A stretch of 5,848 bases of DNA. Origin: Flavobacteriales bacterium (GTDB lineage Bacteria > Bacteroidota > Bacteroidia > Flavobacteriales_E > Vicingaceae). Numbering within the stretch: the stretch's first letter is position 1; each line of letters begins with the position of its first letter. The notes under the pieces were generated by a model. It was not told the origin of the DNA. It searched no databases and saw nothing but the letters and a program-made list of their open reading frames with translations. The position numbers were made by a program, and so were the translations under genes. The stretch is from positions 1-5,848 of the forward strand of contig JAJCYN010000210.1 in the NCBI GenBank assembly GCA_029262915.1, read 5' to 3'. Shown piece after piece: positions 1 to 5,848 of the stretch.

Positions 1-614
1 TGTTCACTTATGCCAAAACTTGAGGCTATTATAATTGATCCATCTATTAACCAATTAGCTCCAAATGCTAATCCGACAGAACCAATAGCAATAAGAAATA
101 TATTTAAAAGTAATTTAGTTGGTTTTGCTTGCTCCTTTTCAATATCCAACTCAATATCTTCTTTGGTATTCTCTCTTCTTGCTTTCCAAAACATAAAAAT
201 ATTAAACCCTATTATACCCAAAGTAAATATTAGTCCTTCATACCATTCAATATTTTTGTTTAGAATAAAAAGATAAAACAGTATTGTAGCTGTCATCATA
301 ATAGGCCAATCTACTTTCGGAGTTGATTTTTTTACTGCAATAGGAAGTACAATTGTAGTTAACCCCAATACTAATGCAAGATTTGCTATGTTTGATCCAA
401 TTACATTTCCTATAGCTAATTCTGGATGACCTTCTAATGCCGCTTGTAAACTAACTATTAATTCTGGAACTGATGTTCCAAACGAAACAATGGTCATACC
501 TATAACCAATGTAGGAACATTAAACTTCATAGCAACACCTACAGCACCTCTTACTAACAACTCTCCGGCTATTATCAATATAATAAGCCCCCCTATTAGT
601 AAAACGTATTCCAT
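1..614 (-). CDS. CaCA-family calcium/sodium (cation/Ca2+) antiporter, YrbG-like, C-terminal part beyond the window
   Basis: This is an inner-membrane antiporter of the Ca2+:cation antiporter superfamily, which exchanges Ca2+ for Na+ or H+. The frame is open from ATG at 614 to the left edge, giving 204 codons; about 310-320 residues is usual, so roughly a third is missing. The N-terminal alpha-1 repeat is intact: a hydrophobic helix at residues 4-20, then SFGTSVPEL (44-52) and GNVIGSNIANLALVLG (69-84), the ion-binding signature of the family. More membrane segments lie near 104-118 and 126-143. A charged cytoplasmic loop (about 144-167, rich in Lys and Glu) separates the halves. The second repeat is just beginning (LAFGANWLIDG, 182-192, then FGISE) when the window ends. 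The start ATG directly follows the TAA of the tatA-like gene with no gap, so transcription is shared and translation is probably coupled. Family assignment is firm; the transported ions cannot be told from the sequence. Confidence 0.93.
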   Translation of the reverse strand, partial: MEYVLLIGGLIILIIAGELLVRGAVGVAMKFNVPTLVIGMTIVSFGTSVPELIVSLQAALEGHPELAIGNVIGSNIANLALVLGLTTIVLPIAVKKSTPKVDWPIMMTATILFYLFILNKNIEWYEGLIFTLGIIGFNIFMFWKARRENTKEDIELDIEKEQAKPTKLLLNIFLIAIGSVGLAFGANWLIDGSIIIASSFGISE

Positions 615-1016
615 TTATGAGTTCTCTGTAGCGTTTTGAGTTTCTCCGTTTGTGTAAGGATTCTTTCTTTGAACTGTTTGTGGGTTTGGTTGTTGGTTAT
701 CACTTAATGGTTTATTTTCCGTAATACTATCTTTTTTCTCTTCTCCTGCTTCTTGTTTCTTTTCCTTATCTCCTTTTATCATATCCTTAACCTGTTTTTC
801 TACGTCAACGCTATCTTTCACAGTATTCATATCTCTTGCTCCTTCTCTAATTTCTCTTTGAATGTCACCAGTAGCATTTTTAATTTCCCGCATCCCTTTA
901 CCCAAACCACGAGCTAACTCTGGTATTTTTTTTGAACCAAACAACATAATGATTACCAGAACAATGAAAAATAGTTCTCCTCCGCCTGGCATTCCAAATA
1001 ATAAAACGTAATTCAT
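615..1016 (-). CDS. tatA: Sec-independent (twin-arginine) translocase subunit, TatA/TatB family
   Basis: A single-pass inner-membrane subunit of the twin-arginine translocase, which exports folded proteins. The 133-residue product has the family layout: a short Gly-rich N-terminus (MPGGGELF, 9-16), one membrane helix (about 14-26), the FGSKKIPELARGLGKG hinge and amphipathic helix (about 26-41), continuing as a charged helix to about 80, then a polar low-complexity tail rich in Lys, Glu, Asn, Gln and Thr. The Phe-Gly hinge and the Pro of KIPEL are conserved TatA/B positions. TatA and TatB are hard to separate by sequence in this phylum; the TatA assignment rests on the canonical FG-K-PELAR hinge and is likely rather than certain. 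ATG at 1016 is the preferred start; Met9 (ATG at 992) is possible but would leave only a few residues before the helix. No Shine-Dalgarno sequence is visible. The gene follows the secDF terminator, and its TAA abuts the antiporter ATG. Confidence 0.93.
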   Translation of the reverse strand: MNYVLLFGMPGGGELFFIVLVIIMLFGSKKIPELARGLGKGMREIKNATGDIQREIREGARDMNTVKDSVDVEKQVKDMIKGDKEKKQEAGEEKKDSITENKPLSDNQQPNPQTVQRKNPYTNGETQNATENS

Positions 1017-1037
1017 TGTATTACTTTAATATAAAAA

Positions 1038-1045
1038 CAAATTTA
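1038..1045 (-). promoter_or_regulatory. possible -7 promoter box for tatA and the antiporter
   Basis: On the minus strand these bases read TAAATTTG, an exact match to the Bacteroidota -7 consensus TAnnTTTG, 21 bases ahead of the tatA ATG. The partner is weak: the nearest TTG upstream (1063-1061) sits in the loop region of the secDF terminator with a 15-bp spacer, shorter than the usual 17-23. The box fits the need for a new promoter after a strong terminator, but in such AT-rich DNA a chance match is possible. Confidence 0.45.
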
Positions 1046-1047
1046 CT

Positions 1048-1080
1048 AAAAAAGCCTTTCCAAAAAATGGAAAGGCTTTT
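1048..1080 (-). terminator. intrinsic terminator of secDF
   Basis: A perfect 13-bp inverted repeat (1050-1062 pairing with 1068-1080) encloses a 5-base loop. On the minus strand the hairpin, with GGAAAGGC in its descending arm, runs into six T residues (1053-1048). It lies 18 bases after the secDF stop codon. This is a textbook Rho-independent terminator for minus-strand transcription. Confidence 0.92.
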
Positions 1081-1098
1081 CATTACTATAAATATCAA

Positions 1099-4000
1099 TT
1101 AATTTTGTTTTTTATCTCTAGATTTTCCAACAAAGTCATACATTACTGGAGAAGCAATACATAGAGAGGAATACGTTCCTACAATAACACCAATTAATAA
1201 TGCAAAAGAGAAGCCTCTAATTACTTCACCACCAAAGAAAAAGATCATTGATAATACAAAAATTGTACTAAGCGAAGTATTAACAGTTCTACTGAGCGTA
1301 CTATTTAATGCGTTATTAATAACATCTCCCATTTCCTGTTTTTTATAAGAACCTAAATACTCTCTAATTCTATCAAATACAACCACCGTATCATTTATAG
1401 AATACCCAACAACCGTTAAAATAGCCGCAATACATGCTTGATCTATTTCTAAAGAGAAAGGTAATATTCCATACAATAATGAGAATAATGATAGGACTAA
1501 CAATACATCGTGGAACAAAGCAACTAATGCTCCCAATCCAAACTGCCATTTCTTAAACCTAAATAAGATGTATAAGAAAATAATAATTAAAGAGAATATG
1601 ATAGACATCAATGAATCCTTTTTAATATCATCGGCAATAGTTGGTCCTACTTTTTGAGAACTCATCAAGTATTCATCCATAAAAGTCTCCTTATCAACTT
1701 CACCTCCCATAATAGAGGATAAACCTTCATACAATTTACCTTCAACTATATCATCCGATTTTTCATCATTGCTATCAATCATATAAGAAGTTACAATCTT
1801 CACTTGATTTCCGTCTCCAAAAGTTTTAACCTCAGGTGCCGCTTCAAATGATCCTGTTAAACTTTTTACAACATCCACAGTTGCAACATCTTTATCAAAC
1901 CTAACGGTATATGCTCTTCCTCCCTTAAAATCAACTCCATATTGTAATCCTTTAGTTGCTAACGAACCAATACCAGCTATAATAATAATCCCAGAAAGAA
2001 TATAGAATTTTTTTCTATTTTTTAAAAACCCAAAGTTGATGTTTTTAAACGCTCCTTCCGTTAACTTAGTAGAAAAAGAAAGTTCTTTGTTTCTATTTAA
2101 TTGGAATTCAAATATTAATCGAGTAATAAATATTGCCGTAAATAAAGAAGTAAAAATACCAATCACCAATGTTTTAGCAAACCCTTCCACTGGTCCTGTA
2201 CCAAAAAACCAGAGTACCACACCTGTTAATAAAGTAGTTACATTAGCATCAATAATAGATGAATAAGCAAATTTATATCCATCAGCAACGGCTAGTCTTA
2301 TCCCTTTTCCAGCTGTAATTTCTTCCCTTATTCTTTCGAAAATAAGTACGTTGGCATCAACCGACATACCAATGGTAAGGATAATACCAGCTATACCTGG
2401 TAATGTTAAAGCAACTAATGATGGCATAGATGCTAATATTCCAAATATGAAGAACATATTCGCTAACAAAGCAATTACCGAAGCAATACCTGCCTTAGAG
2501 TAATAAAATACCATATACGCAAGAACAATTAATAATGCGACAATAAATGACATCATCCCTTTATCAATAGATTCTTGTCCTAAAGTTGGTCCAACTACTG
2601 CCTCTTCAACTATTCTTGCAGGAGCAGGAAGTTTACCAGCTTTTAAAATGTTAGCAATCATTTTCGCTTCTTCAATAGAAAAGTTACCTGCAATACTAGA
2701 TTGACCTCCAGCAATTTCTCCGTTTACAGTTGGGAAACTATAAACATAATCATCAAGAGCAATAGCAATTGCTTCTCCAACGTGACCTCCTGTTAATATT
2801 CTCCACTTATTAGCTCCTTCTCCATTCATTGTCATAGATATTTCTGGAGAACCACTAAACTGATCAAACTGTTGAGAAGCATTTACAATAACATCTCCTT
2901 CGAGAGCAGCATTACCATCTCTATTATCTATTTTAATAGCCAATAATTGTAAAAACTTACCTTCATCATCATAAGGTTTAGCAGTCCATAAAAACTTTAA
3001 TCTTGGTGGAAAGAAAGACTGAACTTCCTTCATTGCTAAATATTTATTTACTAATCCTGTATCTTTAACAGCAACATAACCGACAACAGGACCTTGTCCA
3101 TATTCATATTGTTGTGTTTCTGGGTTTTGGAAAATTGCCGGACGCATAACTGAAAACAATGGGTGTTCTTTAGCATACTGTTCAGCAGATTGTTGATCGG
3201 CTACATTTGTAAGTGATGTATCACTACTGCTTGTATCAGTTGCTCCCGTTTCCAATGCCTCAAACAATTCAGAAGTAGCATCTTTAGTGGTATCTTCTAC
3301 TGTAGAATCTGGTTCAACACTAGCCAATGATTCATCAATAACTACTTCTTTAACTTCATTACTATCATTAGAAGTAGAATCTTCAACCTCTTCTGTAATT
3401 CCTTGTAAAACCTTTCCAATTTTAGTATCAGCTTGTTCTATCATTGGGTAAACTTCCCTGTTTTCCCATGTTAACCAGAACTCGAGCTTAGCCGTTCCTT
3501 GTAATAATTGACGAACTCTTTCTTTGTTTTTTACACCTGGTAATTCAACTAAAATACGATCAGAACCTGTTAAACGCTGAATATTAGGTTGTGCAGAACC
3601 AAATAAGCCAATTCTTGTTCTAATTACATTAAAAGAACGATCTATTGCAGCATCTGCTTCTTCTTTAACAAACTCTAAAACTTCCTCATTAGTAGCATTT
3701 GGTGATAGTTGATCCTTATTATCTAATGTATAGAAAATACCTGATAATTTCCCATTGGGATTTTTTTCTTGATAAGCTTGTCCAAACAAACTAACAAAAT
3801 CTTGATTAGTTTCTTGTTGTAATTTTTTAGCATCTCTAATGGCTTGATTAAAAGCTTGATCTTTATTAAATGATGACAATGCTTTTACTACCTCTTCAAC
3901 TTGAACCTCAAGAGTAACATTCATACCACCCTTTAAATCCAATCCAAGATTTAACATTTTTGTTCTAAGCTCTCCATAAGTATATCCAATAAAAGGATAA

Positions 4001-4173
4001 ACTTCTTCTGAAGCCATTGAATCTAAATAAGCAAATTCTACATCAGAATCACCATTAGAAAATTCTTTTGCATCGTTCTCTACCCCAGTTGCATACCATG
4101 TTAATGATAGGGCATAAATACACCCCATTGCAAAAAGTATTGTAAACGCTGTTAATAGTCCTTTGTTTTGCAT
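1099..4173 (-). CDS. secDF: protein translocase subunit SecDF (fused SecD-SecF)
   Basis: An inner-membrane RND-like partner of SecYEG that uses the ion gradient to pull exported proteins out on the periplasmic side. At 1024 residues it carries SecD and SecF in one chain, as is common in Bacteroidota. SecD half: TM1 (about 5-27), LGLDLKGGMNVTLEV (76-90), a large periplasmic P1 domain (about 90-520), VGPTLGQESIDKG (527-539), then five helices (about 540-690) including GMSVDANVLIFERIREE (602-618). SecF half: a first helix (about 722-739), YGVDFKGG (745-752), periplasmic P4 (about 752-840), VGPTIADDI (842-850), and five helices including GYSINDTVVVFDRIRE (923-938). Asp606, Asp928 and Arg962 match the proton-path residues Asp340, Asp637 and Arg671 described for Thermus thermophilus SecDF, with the same 34-residue Asp-Arg spacing. 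P1 contains an acidic Ser/Thr-rich stretch at about 261-330. The start is the first ATG after a good promoter, leading directly into TM1. It has its own promoter and terminator, so it is probably monocistronic. Confidence 0.98.
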   Translation of the reverse strand: MQNKGLLTAFTILFAMGCIYALSLTWYATGVENDAKEFSNGDSDVEFAYLDSMASEEVYPFIGYTYGELRTKMLNLGLDLKGGMNVTLEVQVEEVVKALSSFNKDQAFNQAIRDAKKLQQETNQDFVSLFGQAYQEKNPNGKLSGIFYTLDNKDQLSPNATNEEVLEFVKEEADAAIDRSFNVIRTRIGLFGSAQPNIQRLTGSDRILVELPGVKNKERVRQLLQGTAKLEFWLTWENREVYPMIEQADTKIGKVLQGITEEVEDSTSNDSNEVKEVVIDESLASVEPDSTVEDTTKDATSELFEALETGATDTSSSDTSLTNVADQQSAEQYAKEHPLFSVMRPAIFQNPETQQYEYGQGPVVGYVAVKDTGLVNKYLAMKEVQSFFPPRLKFLWTAKPYDDEGKFLQLLAIKIDNRDGNAALEGDVIVNASQQFDQFSGSPEISMTMNGEGANKWRILTGGHVGEAIAIALDDYVYSFPTVNGEIAGGQSSIAGNFSIEEAKMIANILKAGKLPAPARIVEEAVVGPTLGQESIDKGMMSFIVALLIVLAYMVFYYSKAGIASVIALLANMFFIFGILASMPSLVALTLPGIAGIILTIGMSVDANVLIFERIREEITAGKGIRLAVADGYKFAYSSIIDANVTTLLTGVVLWFFGTGPVEGFAKTLVIGIFTSLFTAIFITRLIFEFQLNRNKELSFSTKLTEGAFKNINFGFLKNRKKFYILSGIIIIAGIGSLATKGLQYGVDFKGGRAYTVRFDKDVATVDVVKSLTGSFEAAPEVKTFGDGNQVKIVTSYMIDSNDEKSDDIVEGKLYEGLSSIMGGEVDKETFMDEYLMSSQKVGPTIADDIKKDSLMSIIFSLIIIFLYILFRFKKWQFGLGALVALFHDVLLVLSLFSLLYGILPFSLEIDQACIAAILTVVGYSINDTVVVFDRIREYLGSYKKQEMGDVINNALNSTLSRTVNTSLSTIFVLSMIFFFGGEVIRGFSFALLIGVIVGTYSSLCIASPVMYDFVGKSRDKKQN

Positions 4174-4211
4174 TTTATATATATTATTCTTCCTATTTTT
4201 TTATAAGCCTG

Positions 4212-4242
4212 CAAATATAGAATTTCAAATACGATTTATCAA
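4212..4242 (-). promoter_or_regulatory. Bacteroidota-type promoter of secDF
   Basis: On the minus strand TTG (4242-4240) is followed after exactly 20 bases by TATATTTG (4219-4212), an exact fit to the TTG / TAnnTTTG promoter of Bacteroidota primary sigma factor. Transcription would start near 4205, leaving a leader of about 30 bases before the secDF ATG at 4173. The leader contains AGGAAG, 16 bases before the ATG, rather far for a Shine-Dalgarno role. The rest of the 191-bp spacer (4174-4364) is AT-rich; I see no convincing terminator for the upstream gene in it, only a T9 run (4301-4293) without a good stem. Confidence 0.8.
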
Positions 4243-4364
4243 TAGATTATGACAATAACTTTATATCATTTTTGAAGTCAACTGAAAGTTAAAAAAAAAT
4301 CGTTAATTATAAACTAATCTTCTCCTAAATAAATACCATCATTTATCATTTTTATCAAAAAGAA

Positions 4365-4793
4365 TTAGGATTTTATTAAAACCAATTTTTGCTTAGAATA
4401 ATCAATTATAGCTTCGTAATCGTTTAAAATATCTCCACCCAAAATACCATCAACTGGTTCTAGTTCTAATTTTTCATAGGATTGATTTACATGCGTTAAA
4501 TCTAAAATCGTAGCATCGTAATCAGTAATTTCAATTTCACCTAATTGTAGATTGTCAATCAACACTTTTTTACTTGTCATGGAATTGGTTCCTAACCCAG
4601 ATGATAATTTATCATGTTCTTTTATGCTATTATCGCCTACAAATTCAGTGATTCTAGTTTCATCAAACACAGTGCGAGAAGCTCCAGTATCTAAGATCAT
4701 ACTAGTATTTTTTCCATTTACTTTAATGGCTACTTTTATATGGTAACCATCATTTTCAATTGGAAATATATTTAATGGTAATGCTGTTCTCAT
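4365..4793 (-). CDS. retropepsin-like aspartyl protease family protein
   Basis: A small protein with a single-lobe retropepsin-type fold, the class of pepsin-like proteases that act as dimers. From ATG at 4793 it has 142 residues. The catalytic signature ILDTGAS (33-39, Asp35) follows a beta-rich start (YHIKVAIKVNGK, 17-28). The second family landmark, VDGILGGDIL (114-123), leads into a final YEAIIDYSKQKLVL strand. LDLTHVN (98-104) also resembles related flavobacterial proteins as I recall them. No signal peptide or membrane segment is seen, so it is probably cytoplasmic; substrate and role are unknown. A longer frame begins with GTG at 4832, but that codon and the next seven lie in the mdh terminator hairpin and T-run, and the extra residues (MPDIIWHFLYNVF) are just translated terminator. 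ATG 4793 is therefore the better start. No promoter box is visible between mdh and this gene, so expression by read-through from mdh is likely. Confidence 0.85.
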   Translation of the reverse strand: MRTALPLNIFPIENDGYHIKVAIKVNGKNTSMILDTGASRTVFDETRITEFVGDNSIKEHDKLSSGLGTNSMTSKKVLIDNLQLGEIEITDYDATILDLTHVNQSYEKLELEPVDGILGGDILNDYEAIIDYSKQKLVLIKS

Positions 4794-4806
4794 AAACACA
4801 TTGTAT

Positions 4807-4837
4807 AAAAAATGCCAGATAATATCTGGCACTTTTT
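4807..4837 (-). terminator. intrinsic terminator of mdh
   Basis: An 8-bp perfect inverted repeat (4813-4820 pairing with 4824-4831, TGCCAGAT/ATCTGGCA on the minus strand) has a 3-base loop or, more realistically, a slightly shorter stem and larger loop. It is followed on the minus strand by six T residues (4812-4807). The A-rich flank before it (4837-4833) can pair with these T residues through a G-U wobble at 4832, lengthening the stem. It begins 18 bases after the mdh stop. A T5 run on the plus strand side could let it act in both directions, though nothing converges on it here. Confidence 0.85.
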
Positions 4838-4855
4838 ATTGAATTTATTTTAATT

Positions 4856-5791
4856 CTAAGCTAAAACTCCGTCAAGTAACGCATTCGTTTTCTTAACACC
4901 TTCTGCACTTTCAGTTAATTTCATTTTTTCAGCATCTGATAAATCAATTTCTACAATTTTTTCAATTCCGTTTTTACCTAAGATACAAGGTACTCCAATT
5001 GAAAGATCGTTTAATCCATATTCACCTTCTACCAAAGCAGAACAAGGAAACATTTTTTGTGCATCTTGAGCAATTGCTTGTACTAAAGCAGATACAGCAG
5101 CTCCTGGTGCATACCATGCACTTGTCCCTAATAATCCTGTTAATGTTGCTCCTCCAACTTTCGTGTCTTCTACAATCTGGTTCATTCTATCTTCGGATAA
5201 AAACTCAGATACAGAAACACTATTTCTTACTGCCTTTCCAATTAATGGAACCATTCCAACATCACTATGTCCACCTATTACCATTCCATTTACATCAGAA
5301 GCAGGGCAATCTAACGCTTCACTAATTCTATATTTAAAACGAGCACTATCTAAAGCTCCTCCCATTCCAATAATTCTATTTTTTGGTAACCCAGTAGCTT
5401 TATGAGTTAAATAAGCCATTGTATCCATTGGGTTGCTCACCACAATTAAAATTACATTTGGAGAATGTTCTATTAAATTTGCTGAAACTGTTTTCACGAT
5501 ACCAGCATTAATTCCAATTAACTCTTCACGAGTCATTCCTGGCTTACGAGGAATGCCACTTGTAATTACAGCGACATCACTTCCTGCTGTTTTAGAATAA
5601 TCGTTTGTAGTTCCTGTAATATGGGTGTCAAAACCATTTAAAGATGCACATTGCATTAAATCCATTGCTTTACCTTCTGCAAAACCTTCTTTGATGTCAA
5701 TCAACACTACTTCATCTGCAAAATCTTTGATAGCGATATACTCAGCACAACTTGCACCTACTGCTCCTGCTCCTACTACTGTTAATTTCTT
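4856..5791 (-). CDS. mdh: malate dehydrogenase (NAD+), start codon altered or misread
   Basis: Oxidises (S)-malate to oxaloacetate with NAD+, a cytoplasmic TCA-cycle step; it belongs to the LDH-like MDH group. Homology runs through 311 codons, the usual length. Landmarks, numbered from codon 5791-5789: VVGAGAVGASCA (5-16), the Rossmann dinucleotide loop; Asp32 (LIDIKEG), which fits NAD+ over NADP+; IPRKPGMTR (80-88) with the substrate-binding Arg82 and Arg88; SNPMD (119-123); GALDSARF (145-152) with Asp148 and Arg151; GGHSD (173-177) with catalytic His175. The oddity is the start. The codon where Met is expected reads AAG, directly before KLTVVGAGAVG, and the preceding in-frame codons are AAT and a TAA stop. 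The first in-frame ATG/GTG/TTG is GTG at 5707, which would remove the whole nucleotide-binding loop and cannot be the true start. One substitution (AAG to ATG) or one extra T restores a normal start. The body of the gene is intact with no stop or frameshift. The stop is TAG. Confidence 0.95.
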   Translation of the reverse strand, partial: KKLTVVGAGAVGASCAEYIAIKDFADEVVLIDIKEGFAEGKAMDLMQCASLNGFDTHITGTTNDYSKTAGSDVAVITSGIPRKPGMTREELIGINAGIVKTVSANLIEHSPNVILIVVSNPMDTMAYLTHKATGLPKNRIIGMGGALDSARFKYRISEALDCPASDVNGMVIGGHSDVGMVPLIGKAVRNSVSVSEFLSEDRMNQIVEDTKVGGATLTGLLGTSAWYAPGAAVSALVQAIAQDAQKMFPCSALVEGEYGLNDLSIGVPCILGKNGIEKIVEIDLSDAEKMKLTESAEGVKKTNALLDGVLA

Positions 5792-5830
5792 ATTTTATTA
5801 TTTATTTTTTGAGATTATTTTTTAGTTTCA

Positions 5831-5838
5831 CGAAAATA
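5831..5838 (-). promoter_or_regulatory. tentative -7 box for mdh
   Basis: The minus strand reads TATTTTCG, one mismatch from TAnnTTTG. It lies 39 bases before the presumed mdh start codon, nearly the same offset as the secDF -7 box has to its ATG (38 bases). The matching -33 element would fall at about 5859, outside the window, so this cannot be confirmed here. Confidence 0.3.
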
Positions 5839-5848
5839 GGTAAAGTAT

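Noticed and set aside
10..276. Plus-strand open frame over the antiporter gene.
   Set aside because: The minus strand here encodes a recognisable CaCA antiporter, and the plus-strand product shows no family motif.
591..1016. The first codons of tatA and of the antiporter are alike (ATG-A-TACGTTTTA-TA; 18 of 24 bases match by hand count), suggesting a small duplication.
   Set aside because: The similarity covers only the first eight codons, and both proteins need a hydrophobic N-terminus written in AT-rich codons. The rest is unrelated.
3212..3394. The acidic insert in SecDF as a frameshift or foreign insertion.
   Set aside because: The frame is continuous on both sides, base composition matches the rest of the gene, and there are no flanking repeats.
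4256..4303. T9 run and short inverted repeats (AACTTT...AAAGTT) downstream of the protease as a terminator.
   Set aside because: The stems are only 4-6 bp with no GC content to speak of, and the T-run precedes rather than follows them on the minus strand.
4314..4349. An 11-codon minus-strand frame (MINDGIYLGED) in the spacer before secDF, in phase with the protease gene and just after its stop.
   Set aside because: It is very short, and the protease already ends with the usual terminal strand of its family. I see no ribosome site, so chance is the simplest explanation.
4999..5325. Plus-strand open frames lying over mdh (also 5163-5405 and 5625-5825) as possible antisense genes.
   Set aside because: They are opposite a clearly coding gene, have low-complexity or unrecognisable products and no promoter or family motif. 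They are shadows of mdh.

Overview
The window reads as chromosomal DNA of a Bacteroidota member, most likely a flavobacterium. The evidence is strong AT richness, a fused SecDF of about 1,000 residues, genes without clear Shine-Dalgarno sequences, and promoter boxes of the Bacteroidota type (TTG, about 20 bp, TAnnTTTG). All five genes lie on the minus strand, so transcription runs from the right end of the window to the left. I see no mobile element, CRISPR array, rRNA or tRNA. The gene content is housekeeping.

Layout in the direction of transcription: (1) mdh, malate dehydrogenase, 5791-4856, complete except that its expected start codon reads AAG instead of ATG. (2) An intrinsic terminator at 4837-4807. 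(3) A small retropepsin-like aspartyl protease, 4793-4365, starting 13 bases past that terminator. (4) A 191-bp spacer carrying a clear promoter. (5) secDF, 4173-1099, closed by a strong terminator at 1080-1048. (6) A TatA/B-type twin-arginine translocase subunit, 1016-615, with a possible -7 box just after the secDF terminator. (7) A CaCA-family cation/Ca2+ antiporter that begins at 614, the base after the tatA stop codon, and runs off the left edge.

Functionally, secDF and tatA serve the two main export routes, Sec for unfolded and Tat for folded proteins, but they appear to be separate transcription units. The antiporter is probably co-translated with tatA. mdh serves the TCA cycle. The protease is most simply expressed by read-through from mdh, because I see no promoter of its own.

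I found no convincing new multi-gene system. The points most worth checking are the missing mdh start codon, the protease start that a naive gene call places inside a terminator hairpin, and the tight terminator/promoter packing between secDF and tatA.
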